Of a stretch of DNA of 64,000 nucleotides, positions 24,595 to 34,920 are shown one piece after another. Made by a program: the position numbers and the translations under genes. Under the pieces are notes generated by a model. The model was not told where the DNA came from, did no database searches, and saw nothing but the letters and a program-made list of their open reading frames with translations. The DNA is from Pseudomonas marvdashtae (lineage in GTDB: Bacteria > Pseudomonadota > Gammaproteobacteria > Pseudomonadales > Pseudomonadaceae): positions 3,192,001-3,256,000 of the forward strand of contig NZ_JABWQX020000001.1 in NCBI RefSeq assembly GCF_014268655.2, read 5' to 3'. Position 1 is the stretch's first letter, and every line of letters begins with the position of its first letter.

Positions 24595-27500
24595 AGCGGA
24601 GTTTCCAGGGCAGCATCAGTGCGCACCCCACGCCAGCGGTTGAAGCGATGGCGCAGGTTATCGAGATAGAGGTAGACCACCGGGGTGGTGTAAAGCGTCA
24701 GGACCTGGCTGAACACCAGCCCGCCTATGATGGTCAGGCCCAGCGGCTGGCGCATCTCCGAACCTTCGGCACCGCCGAGCAACAACGGCAAGGCGCCGAG
24801 GATCGCCGCCAGCGTCGTCATCAGGATCGGCCGCAGCCGCAACAGGCACGCACTGCGGATCGACTCCAGCGGCGTCTGGCCGGCGCGCTCCAGCTGCAGC
24901 GCAAGATCGATCATCAGGATCGCGTTCTTCTTCACCACGCCAATCAACAGGAACAGGCCCAGCAACGAGATCAGGCTGAATTCACTGCCCAGCACGTAGA
25001 TCGACAGCAACGCGCCCACCCCCGCCGAGGGCAAGGTGGACAGGATGGTCAGCGGATGAATGTAGCTCTCATACAACACGCCAAGTACCAGGTACACCGC
25101 CAGCAACGCCCCGAGAATCATGAACGGCTGGCTTTTCTGGGTGGCAGCAAAGGCATCGGCAGTGCCGGCCATCTTCGCGATGACGTCCTCCGGCATCCCA
25201 AGCTTGGCAATGGCCCGCTCAATGGCGGCCGTGCCCTGCTCCACCGTGACGCCTTCGGCCATATCGAAGGAAATGCCCTCGGAAGCGAACTGCCCTTCAT
25301 GACTGACCCGGTCGTCTTCCAGGCTGTTTTCATAATAAGCAATCGTTGACAGCGGGACCCGCGCCCCGTCGGCAGTGATGACCTGGACCTGCTCGAGTGT
25401 CTTGGGATCCTGGGCGTATTTGGGGTTGACCTCCATCACCACCTGGTACTGGTTGAGGCTGTCGTAGATCGTGGATATCTGCCGCTGGCTGTAGGCGTTG
25501 TTCAACACCGACGTGACCATGTCCATGTCGATACCCAGGCGCTTGGCCTGGTCGCGGTCCACAATCAGCGTGACTTGCTGCGCCCCGCCACCATCACGGG
25601 CATCGATGGCGGTGAGTTCCGGCAGGGCGCGGAAAGCGGCGACAACCTTGGGGTACCACTCGCGCAGGGAGGCCAGGTCGGCGCTTTGCAGAATGTAGGA
25701 GTATTGCGAGGTGGTCTGCTCGCGACCGCCTCCAAATTGCAGGTCCTGGTCGGCCATCAGCATCAATTGGCCGCCGGGCACCTTGGGCATTTCCTTGCGC
25801 AGGCGCTCAATGACTTTCTGCGCGGAAATCCCCCGCTCCTTGATCGGTTTGAGGCGCACCAGCATGAAGGCATTGTTGGTGCCGTTGTTACCGCCGATGA
25901 ATCCCGCCACGCTCTGCACCGCTTCGTCCTTGAGCACCGCGCGGCGGAAGATTTCCATCTTCGGCTGCATGACGTTGAACGACAGCCCGTCGTCACCGCG
26001 CACAAAGCCGATCAATTGGCCGGTGTCCTGTTGCGGCATGAAGGTTTTAGGCACCACCACGTATAACGCGATGTTCACGCCGATGGTCACCAGCAGGCTC
26101 AACAAGGTCAGGCGTCGATGGCGCAGCACCCAATCGAGCGTGCGCGCGTAGCCACGGACCATTCGCTCGTTGAGGCCATGGCTCCAGCGCTGCAGGCGAT
26201 TCTCCTGCCCCGGCACGTGAGGCTTGAGCCAGCGAGCGCAGAGCATCGGCGTGAGCGTCAAGGAGACGATAAGCGAGACGACAATGGCGGCGGCCAGGGT
26301 GATGGAAAACTCGCGGAACAGACTCTCGACAATCCCCCCCATGAACAGGATCGACAGGAACACCGCCACCAGCGAGGCGTTCATCGACAGCAAAGTGAAG
26401 CCCACCTCTTCGGCACCGAGGTAAGCGGCCTTCATCGGCGGCATACCTTCGTCGATGTGGCGGGAAATGTTCTCCAGCACCACGATGGCGTCGTCCACGA
26501 CCAGCCCCGTGGCGAGGATCAAGGCCATCAGCGACAGGTTGTTCAGGGAGAACCCGTAGAGGTACATGACCGCGAACGTGCCCACCAGCGACACCGGCAC
26601 CGCCAGGGTCGGGATCAGCGAAGCGCGGAAGTTACCGAGGAACAGGAATACCACCAGCACCACCAGCGCCACGGCAATCAGCAGGGTCATTTCCGCCTCG
26701 TGCAGCGTGGCCTTGATGACCGGCGAGCGGTCCATGGCCAGGTTCAACTTGACGCTGGCCGGCAGCACAGCTTGCAACGCCGGCAGCTGGTTCTTGATTT
26801 CGTTGACGGTCTCGATGATGTTGGCGCCGGCCTGGCGGTTGATCACCAGCAGCACGGCGGCATCGTTGTTGAAGAAACCGCTGTTATAGCGATCCTCGAC
26901 GCTGTCGCTGACCTTGGCGACGTCCTTGAGCCGCAACACCGAACCGTCCTGATAGCGGATGATCAGTGTTTCGTAGTCCTTGGCTTTTTCCAGCTGGTCA
27001 TTGGCCTGGACTTGCCACATCCGCTTGTCGTCTTCGACCGAGCCCTTGGGCCTGCGCACATTGCTGTCGGCAATGGCCGTGCGCACGTCATCCAAAGCCA
27101 CGCCGTACTGGTTGAGCAACTGCGGCTCCAGTTCGATACGCACCGCTGGCAGGGAACTGCCGCCGATCTGCACTTCACCAACGCCCGAGACCTGGGACAG
27201 GCTCTGCGACAGGATCGTCGAAGCCAGGTCGTAGAGCTGGCCTTTCTCCAACACGTCCGAGGTCAGCGACAACACCATGATCGGCGCCTGGGACGGGTTG
27301 ACCTTCTTGTAGGTCGGCATGCTGCGCATACCGCTGGGCAGCAAGTTGCGCGAGGCGTTGATGGCGGCCTGCACCTCGCGGGCGGCGCCGTTGATGTCGC
27401 GGTCCAGGTCAAATTGCAGGATCACCCGCGTGGAGCCCTGGCTGGAGCGGCTGCTCATGGTATTGACGCCGGCGATGGCGCCAAAAGAGCGTTCCAGCGG

Positions 27501-27695
27501 CGTCGCCACCGTGGAGGCCATCACTTCGGGGCTGGCCCCCGGCAGATTGGCCTGGACCACGATCACCGGGAAGTCCATCTGCGGCAATGGCGAAACCGGC
27601 AGCAGGCCGAAGCACACGCCGCCGAGCAGCATGATGGCAAAGCTCAGTAGCATGGTTGCTACCGGGCGACGGATGAAGGGGCCGGAGAGGTTCAT
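24591..27695 (-). CDS. muxC: RND multidrug efflux pump subunit MuxC (MdtC-like)
   Basis: A 1034-residue inner-membrane RND transporter with 12 helices. The N-terminus is FIRRPVATMLLSFAIMLLGG, the proton-relay Asp pair lies in GLVVDDAIVVLENI of helix 4, and GVVKKNAILMIDLAL marks the second half. Together with MuxB it is expected to form a heterotrimer, as in MdtBC, exporting drugs such as novobiocin or beta-lactams (family knowledge). It follows muxB after an unusual 169-nt spacer filled with a REPIN. It is closely coupled to opmB downstream. Confidence 0.93.
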   Translation of the reverse strand: MNLSGPFIRRPVATMLLSFAIMLLGGVCFGLLPVSPLPQMDFPVIVVQANLPGASPEVMASTVATPLERSFGAIAGVNTMSSRSSQGSTRVILQFDLDRDINGAAREVQAAINASRNLLPSGMRSMPTYKKVNPSQAPIMVLSLTSDVLEKGQLYDLASTILSQSLSQVSGVGEVQIGGSSLPAVRIELEPQLLNQYGVALDDVRTAIADSNVRRPKGSVEDDKRMWQVQANDQLEKAKDYETLIIRYQDGSVLRLKDVAKVSDSVEDRYNSGFFNNDAAVLLVINRQAGANIIETVNEIKNQLPALQAVLPASVKLNLAMDRSPVIKATLHEAEMTLLIAVALVVLVVFLFLGNFRASLIPTLAVPVSLVGTFAVMYLYGFSLNNLSLMALILATGLVVDDAIVVLENISRHIDEGMPPMKAAYLGAEEVGFTLLSMNASLVAVFLSILFMGGIVESLFREFSITLAAAIVVSLIVSLTLTPMLCARWLKPHVPGQENRLQRWSHGLNERMVRGYARTLDWVLRHRRLTLLSLLVTIGVNIALYVVVPKTFMPQQDTGQLIGFVRGDDGLSFNVMQPKMEIFRRAVLKDEAVQSVAGFIGGNNGTNNAFMLVRLKPIKERGISAQKVIERLRKEMPKVPGGQLMLMADQDLQFGGGREQTTSQYSYILQSADLASLREWYPKVVAAFRALPELTAIDARDGGGAQQVTLIVDRDQAKRLGIDMDMVTSVLNNAYSQRQISTIYDSLNQYQVVMEVNPKYAQDPKTLEQVQVITADGARVPLSTIAYYENSLEDDRVSHEGQFASEGISFDMAEGVTVEQGTAAIERAIAKLGMPEDVIAKMAGTADAFAATQKSQPFMILGALLAVYLVLGVLYESYIHPLTILSTLPSAGVGALLSIYVLGSEFSLISLLGLFLLIGVVKKNAILMIDLALQLERAGQTPLESIRSACLLRLRPILMTTLAAILGALPLLLGGAEGSEMRQPLGLTIIGGLVFSQVLTLYTTPVVYLYLDNLRHRFNRWRGVRTDAALETPL

Positions 27696-27744
27696 CGGCC
27701 GCCACCCCAGGCATCAAGACACCGGCCACAAGCGTTGGCGAGGC

Positions 27745-27841
27745 TTTTGTGGCGAGGGGATTTATCCCCGCTGGGGTGCGCAGCAGCCCTTTTGGTGAGT
27801 GCTGCGCACTCAAACGGGGATAAATCCCCTCGCCACAAAAA
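27745..27841. repeat. REPIN inside the muxB-muxC spacer
   Basis: Two inverted REP units (TTTTGTGGCGAGGGGATTTA at 27745-27764 and its reverse complement ending at 27841) enclose a GC-rich middle with CTGCGCA palindromes. The 97-nt element almost fills the gap between two genes of one operon, so it can fold into a long hairpin in the mRNA. Confidence 0.9.
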
Positions 27842-27864
27842 GCCGCTGCAATCCTGGGAAGCCA

Positions 27865-30800
27865 TCATACCCCCACCTCTTTCGCCTCAGGCCGGGCAAA
27901 GCGCCGCCCCAAGCGGTCGAAATACAGGTAGATCACCGGCGTGGTGAACAGCGTCAGCACTTGGCTGACCAGCAAGCCGCCCACCATCACCAAACCCAAC
28001 GGCTGGCGCAGTTCGGCGCCGGAGCCGGTGGCGAGCATCAGCGGTACCGCGCCGAACAGCGCCGCCAGGGTGGTCATCAGGATCGGCCGAAAGCGCAACA
28101 GCGCGGCCTGGTAGATGGCCGTCTGCGGATCCAGGCCCTGGTTGCGTTCGGCGTCCAGGGCGAAGTCGATCATCATGATCGCGTTTTTCTTGACGATGCC
28201 GATCAGCAAGATGATGCCTATGATCGCGATCATGCCCAGGTCATTACCGCTGAGGATCAACGCCAGCAAGGCGCCGATGGCCGCCGACGGCAACGTGGAG
28301 AGAATCGTGATCGGATGGATATAGCTCTCGTACAAAACCCCCAGCACGATGTACATGGTCACCACCGCTGCCAGGATCAGCAGCAACGTGCTCGACAGCG
28401 ACGCCTGGAATGCCTCGGCCGCGCCCTGGAACTGGGTCTGCACACCTACCGGCATGCCGATGTCTTGCTGGACCTTTTCGATCACATCGACGGCGTGCCC
28501 GAGGGCAACGCCCGGCGCCAGGTTGAAGGACATCATCACCGCCGGGAACTGGCCGATGTGGGCGATAGCCAGTTGCGCCTGGCGCTCTTCCACCCGGGCC
28601 AGGCTCGACAACCGCACTTGCCCACCATCGGTGGTCTTGACGTGTATCTGGTCCAGGGCCTGGGGACCGATCCGTTCGCCGGCCTGGGCTTGCAGCACCA
28701 CCCGGTACTGGCTGGCCTGGGTGTAGATGGTTGAGATCTGGCGCTGGCCGAAAGCGTCGTACAGCGCATCGGTGATGTTCGACACGGACACGCCCAGGCG
28801 CGAAGCGGCGTCGCGGTCGATCACCAGGTAAACCTGCAAGCCCTTGTCCTGCAAATCGCTGGCGACATCGGTCAGTTCCGGCTGCTGGGCCAAGGCCTCG
28901 ACCAGACGGCCGCTCCACAGGCTGAGCAACTCGGCGTCCGGTGACGACAGGCTGAATTGATACTGGGTGCGGCTGACCCGGTCCTCGATGGTCAGGTCCT
29001 GCACCGGTTGCATGAACAGGCGGATGCCCACCAAACGGTCCAGCTGCGGCTGCAAGCGGGCGATGATTTCGGTAGCGCTGTCGTCCCGTTCGCTGTGGGG
29101 CTTGAGGTTGATCAGCAAACGCCCGCTGTTGAGCGTGGCATTGTCGCCATCGACGCCGATGTACGACGACAGGCTTTCCACCGCTGGGTCGGTGAGGATG
29201 ACCTTGGCCAATTGCTGCTGGCGCTCGCTCATGGCGGCAAAGGATATCGATTGCGGCGCTTCGGAAATGCCCTGGATCACGCCGGTGTCCTGTACCGGAA
29301 AAAAGCCCTTGGGCACGGCCAGGTACAACACCACCGTCAGCACCAGACTGCCCAAGGCCACCAGCAACGTCAGCGGCTGATGCTTGAGCACCCACTGCAA
29401 TTTCCGTCCGTAGGCCGCGATCAGCCAATCGATCCAGGCTCCGCTGGCGCGGTAGAAGCGGCCCTGCTCTTCTTCCTTGGGCTCGCGCTTGAGCAATCGG
29501 GCGCACATCATCGGCGTCAGGGTCAGCGACACCACCAGCGAGATCAGGATGGCCACCGCCAGGGTGATGGCGAACTCACGGAACAAACGTCCAACCACGT
29601 CGGCCATGAACAGTAGCGGAATCAACACCGCGATCAGCGACAGGGTCAGGGAAATCAAGGTGAAGCCAATCTGCTTCGCACCCTTGAGCGCCGCCTGCAT
29701 CGGGCTGTCGCCCTCCTCAATGTAACGGGCGATGTTCTCCAGCATGACGATAGCGTCGTCCACCACGAAACCGGTGGCGATGGTCAGCGCCATCAGCGTC
29801 AGGTTGTTGATGGAGAAACCGGCCAGGTACATCACGCCGAACGTACCGATCAGCGACAGCGGCACGGCCACCGAAGGAATGAGGGTGGCGCTGACCCGAC
29901 GCAGGAACAGGAACGTCACCATCACCACCAGGGCGATAGCGATCAGCAGCTCATGTTGCACGTCGGTGACCGAGGCGCGGATGGTCTGGGTGCGGTCGGT
30001 GAGCACGGTCACGTCGAGGCCGGCCGGCAAGTTGTCGGTGATGCTCGGCAACAGGGCCTTGATCCGGTCGACGACTTCGATGACGTTCGCCCCGGGCTGG
30101 CGCTGGATGTTCAGCAGCACGGCCTGGTTTTCGTTGGCCCAAGCCGCAAGGCGTTCGTTTTCCGCGCCATCGACGATCTGTGCCACGTCCTTGAGCCGCA
30201 ACGGCGCGCCGTTGGCGTAGGCCAGGATCAGTTCGGCGTAGTCTTTGGGTGAGGTCAACTGGTCGTTGGCGTCGAGCATCGAGACCCGGGTCGGGCCATC
30301 GAAATTGCCCTTGGGCTGGTTGACGTTGGAAGCGCCGATCAGGGTGCGCACGTCCGCCAGGTTAAGGCCGGCGGCCGCCAGGGCCTCGGGGTTGACCTTG
30401 ATCCGCACGGCCTGGCGTTGGCCGCCGGCAATGGTGACCATGCCGACGCCACTGATCTGGGCGATTTTCTGCGCCATGCGCGTATCCACCAAGTCATTGA
30501 GCTTGGGCAACAGCATGGTCTTGGAAGTAATCGCCAGGGTCAGCACCGGGGTGTCCGCCGGGTTGACCTTGTTGTACACCGGCGGCGCCGGCAGGTCGTT
30601 GGGCAACAGGTTGGTGGCGGCGTTGATCGCGGCCTGCACCTGCTGCTCGGCGACGTCCATGTTGACGTCGAGGCTGAAGCGCAGGGTAATCACCGAGGCG
30701 CCGCCGGAACTGGTGGACGCCATCTGCGTCAGGCCCGGCATCTGCCCGAACTGCCGCTCCAGGGGCGCGGTCACGGCGCTGGTCATGACATCGGGGCTGG

Positions 30801-30960
30801 CGCCCGGGTACAGGGTCATCACGCGGATGGTCGGGTAATCGACCTGGGGCAACGCCGACACCGGCAGCAGCCGATAGGCGATCAGGCCGGCCAGGACAAT
30901 GGCCAGCATACTCAGGGTCGTGGCGACCGGGCGGAGAATGAACAGCCGCGAGAAATTCAT
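27865..30960 (-). CDS. muxB: RND multidrug efflux pump subunit MuxB (MdtB-like)
   Basis: A 1031-residue RND transporter. It begins [20 protein letters not shown]. The helix 4 motif [21 protein letters not shown] carries the proton-relay aspartates. [15 protein letters not shown] and [15 protein letters not shown] define the C-terminal half. It is the second RND subunit of the pump with MuxC. The ATG overlaps the muxA stop by 4 nt. Downstream the operon is split by the REPIN. Confidence 0.93.
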   Translation of the reverse strand: MNFSRLFILRPVATTLSMLAIVLAGLIAYRLLPVSALPQVDYPTIRVMTLYPGASPDVMTSAVTAPLERQFGQMPGLTQMASTSSGGASVITLRFSLDVNMDVAEQQVQAAINAATNLLPNDLPAPPVYNKVNPADTPVLTLAITSKTMLLPKLNDLVDTRMAQKIAQISGVGMVTIAGGQRQAVRIKVNPEALAAAGLNLADVRTLIGASNVNQPKGNFDGPTRVSMLDANDQLTSPKDYAELILAYANGAPLRLKDVAQIVDGAENERLAAWANENQAVLLNIQRQPGANVIEVVDRIKALLPSITDNLPAGLDVTVLTDRTQTIRASVTDVQHELLIAIALVVMVTFLFLRRVSATLIPSVAVPLSLIGTFGVMYLAGFSINNLTLMALTIATGFVVDDAIVMLENIARYIEEGDSPMQAALKGAKQIGFTLISLTLSLIAVLIPLLFMADVVGRLFREFAITLAVAILISLVVSLTLTPMMCARLLKREPKEEEQGRFYRASGAWIDWLIAAYGRKLQWVLKHQPLTLLVALGSLVLTVVLYLAVPKGFFPVQDTGVIQGISEAPQSISFAAMSERQQQLAKVILTDPAVESLSSYIGVDGDNATLNSGRLLINLKPHSERDDSATEIIARLQPQLDRLVGIRLFMQPVQDLTIEDRVSRTQYQFSLSSPDAELLSLWSGRLVEALAQQPELTDVASDLQDKGLQVYLVIDRDAASRLGVSVSNITDALYDAFGQRQISTIYTQASQYRVVLQAQAGERIGPQALDQIHVKTTDGGQVRLSSLARVEERQAQLAIAHIGQFPAVMMSFNLAPGVALGHAVDVIEKVQQDIGMPVGVQTQFQGAAEAFQASLSSTLLLILAAVVTMYIVLGVLYESYIHPITILSTLPSAAIGALLALILSGNDLGMIAIIGIILLIGIVKKNAIMMIDFALDAERNQGLDPQTAIYQAALLRFRPILMTTLAALFGAVPLMLATGSGAELRQPLGLVMVGGLLVSQVLTLFTTPVIYLYFDRLGRRFARPEAKEVGV

Positions 30961-32273
30961 GCGCCGCCCTTTTTCGCCTTATCGGCCACGGCCGGTTCAG
31001 TCGGGGCCGCGGCGCTCTTGCCTTGCAGGTGCCCGGTCGGCGTGGTCGGCACGTCCTGGCTGTCGTTGACCACCTCCACTTCGCTGCCTTCCTTCAAGCG
31101 GTCGGTGCCTTCGAGCACTACCCGGTCGCCGGCTGCCAGTCCTTCGGTAACGACCGTGTGCTCGCCATCGCTGGCGCCGACCTTGAGCTTCCTGATGGTG
31201 ACCTTCTTGTCGCCGTCCAGGGCATAGACGAAGGTGCCGTTGGTGCCGAACTGAATCGCAGCGGTCGGCGCCAGGACCACGCCTTTGAGCGTGTCGGCCA
31301 GCAGGCGCACGTTGACGAACTGGTTGGGAAACAACGATTGATCGCGGTTTTCGTAGCGGGCCTTGAACTTCAAGGTGCCGGTGGTCACATCGATCTGGTT
31401 GTCCAGGCTTTGCAGCACACCGCTGGCCTGGAGCTTGACGTCGCCCCGGTCCCACGCCTCGACCGGCAGTTTCGCCCCGCTGCGGTAGCGGGCCAGCACG
31501 GTTTCGAGGCTATTTTCCGGGAGGGTGAATACCACGCTGATCGGCTGGGTCTGGGTGATGACCGCCAGGGCCGTGGTGTCGTTGGCCGCCACCAGGTTGC
31601 CGACGTCCAACTGACGCAAGCCTACGCGACCGGTGATCGGAGCGCGGATCTTGGTGAATTCCAGGTTGAGCTTGGCGTCGTTGACCGCCGCCTGGTTGGT
31701 CTTGACCGTGCCTTGGTACTGACCCACCAACGCAGCGGCGGTGTCGAGGGTCTGCTTGGCGATGCTGTCTTCGGCGTACAAGCCGCGATAGCGCTCCAGA
31801 TCGACCTGGGCGTTCTTCAATTGAGCCTGGTTCTGCAGCAGCGTGCCTTCGGCCTGGAGCAAGGCGTTCTGGTACGGACGGGGGTCGATTTCAGCCAGTA
31901 GATCTCCGGCCTTGACCATTTGCCCTTCTTCAAAGGCAATCTTCACCAACTCGCCGCCCACCCGGCTGCGCACGTTGATGGTGTTGAGCGCCGTCACCGT
32001 GCCCAGCGCCTTGTAGTACAACGGAAAATCCCCCGTGGCTGCTGGCGCCACCCGTACCGGAATCGGTCCGGTCGCCCCACCAAATCCGGGCCGCATGCCG
32101 CCCGCTCGTCCCGTATGACCAGCGGTTGCTTTCTGCCCGGCCCCGGCTTTCTGATCGGTGCCGGCGGGCCAGAACTTCCAGGCCAGCAGCGCGACGACCA
32201 AGACGACGAACAGGCCGAATAACCAGCGACGGGAGTTGCGGGATACAGAGGATTGCATTGAATGGTCAACCAT
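30957..32273 (-). CDS. muxA: Membrane fusion protein MuxA (MdtA-like)
   Basis: A 438-residue periplasmic adaptor. An N-terminal anchor ([21 protein letters not shown]) is followed by a Gly/Pro/Arg-rich linker. A barrel-sandwich/lipoyl half-motif ([19 protein letters not shown]) and an alpha-hairpin ([21 protein letters not shown]) come next, then the second half-motif [22 protein letters not shown] and a beta-barrel. The tail is rich in Ala/Lys/Pro. It bridges MuxB/MuxC to OpmB. The start could instead be the ATG at 32258; neither has a strong ribosome site. Confidence 0.92.
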   Translation of the reverse strand: MVDHSMQSSVSRNSRRWLFGLFVVLVVALLAWKFWPAGTDQKAGAGQKATAGHTGRAGGMRPGFGGATGPIPVRVAPAATGDFPLYYKALGTVTALNTINVRSRVGGELVKIAFEEGQMVKAGDLLAEIDPRPYQNALLQAEGTLLQNQAQLKNAQVDLERYRGLYAEDSIAKQTLDTAAALVGQYQGTVKTNQAAVNDAKLNLEFTKIRAPITGRVGLRQLDVGNLVAANDTTALAVITQTQPISVVFTLPENSLETVLARYRSGAKLPVEAWDRGDVKLQASGVLQSLDNQIDVTTGTLKFKARYENRDQSLFPNQFVNVRLLADTLKGVVLAPTAAIQFGTNGTFVYALDGDKKVTIRKLKVGASDGEHTVVTEGLAAGDRVVLEGTDRLKEGSEVEVVNDSQDVPTTPTGHLQGKSAAAPTEPAVADKAKKGGA

Positions 32274-32405
32274 TGGGCGCGTGGGCTTCTTTTACGGGAG
32301 GCTGAACGATAAGCACTGGCGAGGTTTTAGCAAAGCGCCTTTACCGGCAATTTACCTTTGGCTTACGTTCCGCTAAGTCGGCTAAAGCCTTGAAACAAAA
32401 ATGAA

Positions 32406-32430
32406 AACGGCCTGGACAGGCCAGACCGTT
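32406..32430 (-). terminator. Terminator of tpx
   Basis: AACGG...CCTGG pairs with CCAG...CCGTT around 32406-32430. On the minus strand it is followed by TTTTCATTTTTG, a normal intrinsic terminator downstream of tpx. Confidence 0.75.
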
Positions 32431-32477
32431 AACAATTGTAATAAATACTTTATTGGTGACGGCTTATTTCAGGCCAC

Positions 32478-32978
32478 TTATTTCAGAGCAGCAAGCGCAG
32501 CGTCATAGTTCGGCTCTTCGGCGATTTCCTTGACCAGTTCGCTGTGCAGCACGTTGTCGTTTTCGTCCAGCACGACCACGGCACGAGCAGTCAGGCCGGC
32601 CAGCGGGCCGTCGGCGATGGCAACGCCGTAGTTCTCGATGAATTCGCGACCGCGCAGGGTCGACAGGTTCTGAACGTTTTCCAGACCTTCGGCACCGCAG
32701 AAACGCGCTTGGGCGAATGGCAGGTCGGCGGAGATGCACAGCACCACGGTGTTGTTCAGCTCGTTGGCCTGGGCGTTGAATTTGCGCACGGAGGTGGCGC
32801 AGGTTGGGGTGTCAACGCTTGGGAAAATGTTCAGCACCTTGCGCTTGCCGGCGAAATCCTTCAGGGAAACGTCCGACAGATTGCCGGCAACCAGGGAAAA
32901 GGCTGGCGCCTTGGAACCGGCTTGTGGCAATTGGCCGTTGACTTGGACCGGATTGCCTTTGAGGGTGACTTGAGCCAT
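32478..32978 (-). CDS. tpx: Thiol peroxidase Tpx
   Basis: A 166-residue atypical 2-Cys peroxiredoxin that reduces hydroperoxides using thioredoxin. The peroxidatic Cys60 lies in [14 protein letters not shown] and the resolving Cys94 in [11 protein letters not shown], the Tpx spacing. [20 protein letters not shown] is the Tpx C-terminal signature. The ATG at 32978 gives the usual length; upstream codons to 33059 are not needed. Monocistronic, with its own terminator. Confidence 0.95.
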   Translation of the reverse strand: MAQVTLKGNPVQVNGQLPQAGSKAPAFSLVAGNLSDVSLKDFAGKRKVLNIFPSVDTPTCATSVRKFNAQANELNNTVVLCISADLPFAQARFCGAEGLENVQNLSTLRGREFIENYGVAIADGPLAGLTARAVVVLDENDNVLHSELVKEIAEEPNYDAALAALK

Positions 32979-33093
32979 GAACGGATTCCTTCTGACAGGT
33001 TTGAAAATGATGAGGCCGGAGTTAACCACGAATTGGATCCGCGACCTATGCCTGCGCATAAAAACTCACGGATCCTACGAGCGAAGGGACCTG

Positions 33094-33765
33094 TTATTCA
33101 GCCTTGAGTTTCACATATGACTGATGAAGATCAGATGCCCATCCATCGATCACAGCTTTGACGTCATCGGCCTTCATGACCTGGGACTCGTTCGACAACG
33201 GCTTACCCGTGCCCTTGCGCACCACTTGGGCAATGGCCGTGTTGCTGCCGCCATCAAGGAACACCGCCTCGGTGCCCAGCGTGGTTTCCTGGTCGCGAAT
33301 GCCGCTGGCAGTGCTGACCGCGGCGGCCACCAGGGCGATCGGGATCACTTCATACGGTTTCAATCCCTCGGTCTTGCTGCTGACGGCCGTGATGGCGGCG
33401 CGCACCACCAGCACCCCCGGCCCTGGGCTGGTCGCCAACGGCAGGGAGCGGCCCACTTCGCGCTTGAGCGCCTGGTCGTAGTAGCTGGTGATTCCGGCCA
33501 ACGTGGCCGCCGGGATCTTCACCGTAGGTTGCGGCTTGGGATAAAGCTGTGTCGGTTCGATATAGACGCTGGAGTACTTGGCCAGGTCGATCTTCGGATC
33601 GATCCAGCGCATCACCGCAGCCCCCGACGGCGACTTCTCCTCCTTGAGCCGGCTGTAATCACCCAGGAAACCGGAGTATTCATCCGGCTGGGTGATCTTG
33701 CTGGAGCACCCCGCCAAGGCGAGCGAGGCGATGCAAACGGTGCCGATCATAGACGCGAACTTCAT
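33094..33765 (-). CDS. DUF3313 lipoprotein
   Basis: A 223-residue lipoprotein with a signal peptide ending in a lipobox (SLALAGCSS, Cys at about residue 19). The mature part has WIDPKIDLAKYSSVYIEP, typical of DUF3313, and a GVLVVRAAITAV strand, and ends IDGWASDLHQSYVKLKAE. Probably periplasm-facing and envelope-associated; biochemical role unknown. The start at 33765 is chosen because it begins the signal peptide. Confidence 0.8.
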   Translation of the reverse strand: MKFASMIGTVCIASLALAGCSSKITQPDEYSGFLGDYSRLKEEKSPSGAAVMRWIDPKIDLAKYSSVYIEPTQLYPKPQPTVKIPAATLAGITSYYDQALKREVGRSLPLATSPGPGVLVVRAAITAVSSKTEGLKPYEVIPIALVAAAVSTASGIRDQETTLGTEAVFLDGGSNTAIAQVVRKGTGKPLSNESQVMKADDVKAVIDGWASDLHQSYVKLKAE

Positions 33766-33883
33766 GCTGTCACTCCTGTAGGCCGCACCTGACGGGGGCG
33801 GAACTACAGGTATAGCCAACGATAAGAAAAAGATAAAACGTGGCTCCAAAAAAACCGTCTTGCCAAGGGAATGCGACGAACGG

Positions 33884-33900
33884 AATGGGAATATCCCATT
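33884..33900 (+). terminator. Small hairpin with T-run upstream of the accessory locus
   Basis: AATGGGA ATA TCCCATT at 33884-33900 is followed by TTTTAT on the + strand, 12 bp before the first lux-box-like palindrome. It could be a weak terminator or an operator. Confidence 0.35.
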
Positions 33901-33911
33901 TTTATCAAGCT

Positions 33912-33931
33912 ACCTGTCAGACCTGACAGTA
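33912..33931. promoter_or_regulatory. Palindromic element, copy 1 (lux-box-like)
   Basis: ACCTGTCAGACCTGACAGTA contains the dyad CTGTCA/TGACAG. It starts 43 nt before the ATG of a short frame, as does copy 2 at 34813. It resembles Pseudomonas lux/las boxes (ACCTGNCAGN...), but could equally be an RNA hairpin in the leader. Confidence 0.5.
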
Positions 33932-33956
33932 GCCAAAGCCCAACGCCAGAGGTTAG

Positions 33957-34031
33957 ATGGAGGCACTTGCCAAATGGAGAAAGTATGCACATGGCAGCGG
34001 GAGTTTTCGGCATATCAACGTTAACCCATAG
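33957..34031 (+). CDS. Short leader-like frame, copy 1
   Basis: 24 codons beginning MEALAKWRKYAHGSG, preceded by AGAGG. The first residues and the whole upstream block match copy 2 at 34858 (ME-LAK). It is not coupled to a downstream gene: the stop is 160 nt before the DUF2599 start. It is probably a decayed or diverged copy of the leader. Confidence 0.3.
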   Translation: MEALAKWRKYAHGSGSFRHINVNP

Positions 34032-34191
34032 TTCAGGAGGGTCGGCATCGTTCATTCATAAACTTGCAGACCAGTTAACTAGCATTAAAAAACATCGGCA
34101 ACTGGACGCCCCACACCCTTCCGCGCCGGTGTCTTACTAACCAGCGCCAGTGGCGCCTTCTTTACCTATGTTCCAACAGACAAAGGTGTTC

Positions 34192-34671
34192 ATGAATACC
34201 TCATTGCATTACTCCAGTCATTCGACGACGCGCGCGTGCCCGCCCCTGCTGTTGAGTATCGGCCTGATACTGCATATGGGGTCGACCAGCGCAGAGCAAA
34301 TACCGCAGGCTGCGCCCAGACCTGCCGACAGTTTCATACAAACCGTCGAGCGCTGCGACAAGTACATTGAAAGCGCACAATGGATGTATCGAGACTTTGA
34401 ATGGTCGTTCTCCATCACGCCTACAACCTGCGCAAGAAGAACACCGCCGGAGGGAACCGCCTATCTATGGGACGAGCTCACTCGCGACTATTCCAATAAT
34501 CGCCTGTGGACCAACACCCACGGACTTCGGCATCAGTTGATCTGCCACGTTGTCACCGCTCGAGATAAGCCGCAATGGAACCTTGAGCCATGGAGACCCG
34601 ACGTGGGCTACAGCCTGACCGTGGCCGCAGGCTGTAACCACGGCACGCCCTTACCTGAAGTCGCACCCTGA
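34192..34671 (+). CDS. Secreted DUF2599 protein
   Basis: A 159-residue protein with an N-terminal signal region (CPPLLLSIGLILHMGSTSA). The mature part shows the DUF2599 pattern: IESAQWMYRDFEWSFSITPTTCAR, LWDELTRDY, QLICHVVTARDKPQWNLEPWRPDVGY and VAAGCN. Three to four cysteines could form disulfides after export. Function unknown; DUF2599 proteins occur in actinobacteria and pseudomonads. The ATG at 34192 has AAGGTG 5 nt upstream and is chosen over frames starting at 34150. Confidence 0.75.
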   Translation: MNTSLHYSSHSTTRACPPLLLSIGLILHMGSTSAEQIPQAAPRPADSFIQTVERCDKYIESAQWMYRDFEWSFSITPTTCARRTPPEGTAYLWDELTRDYSNNRLWTNTHGLRHQLICHVVTARDKPQWNLEPWRPDVGYSLTVAAGCNHGTPLPEVAP

Positions 34672-34812
34672 CTTTACGGCGGCGCACCCATTTTTAGATG
34701 TCCGTTTCGCGTCCATTGGTCCAAAGCACCTGGAGCCAAGACGCTGGAATCACGCGCATGAACCCCCAAGCCAGTCCCTAGCGATGGCTACCTTTTGTCG
34801 GGTTTCTAGCTC

Positions 34813-34832
34813 ACCTGTCAGACTTGACAGTA
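34813..34832. promoter_or_regulatory. Palindromic element, copy 2 (lux-box-like)
   Basis: ACCTGTCAGACTTGACAGTA carries the same dyad as copy 1 and lies at the same distance (43 nt from CTGTCAG to ATG) from the leader frame. A 48-nt block including it matches copy 1 at 37 positions by eye. Confidence 0.5.
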
Positions 34833-34857
34833 GAGAAAGCTAGCTGCTGGAGGTTTG

Positions 34858-34920
34858 ATGGAACAACTCGCCAAGACGATAAAGCTGATCGCCCTTAACA
34901 AGCAGGAACACGCGAAATGA
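34858..34920 (+). CDS. 20-residue leader peptide coupled to the beta-sandwich gene
   Basis: MEQLAKTIKLIALNKQEHAK, with GGAGG 6 nt before its ATG. Its TGA overlaps the ATG of the next gene (ATGA at 34917-34920), and that gene has no strong ribosome site of its own. Translational coupling or leader control is therefore likely. Confidence 0.55.
   Translation: MEQLAKTIKLIALNKQEHAK

Noticed and set aside
23011..24669. 552-codon open frame antisense to opmB
   Set aside because: Shadow of the efflux channel gene, with biased composition and no family features.
26118..27650. 510-codon open frame antisense to muxC
   Set aside because: Shadow frame; the muxC sense frame has all RND signatures.
33871..34140. 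89-codon frame on the + strand before the DUF2599 gene
   Set aside because: It reads through the palindrome and leader region in another frame, has no ribosome site and its sequence has no family character.
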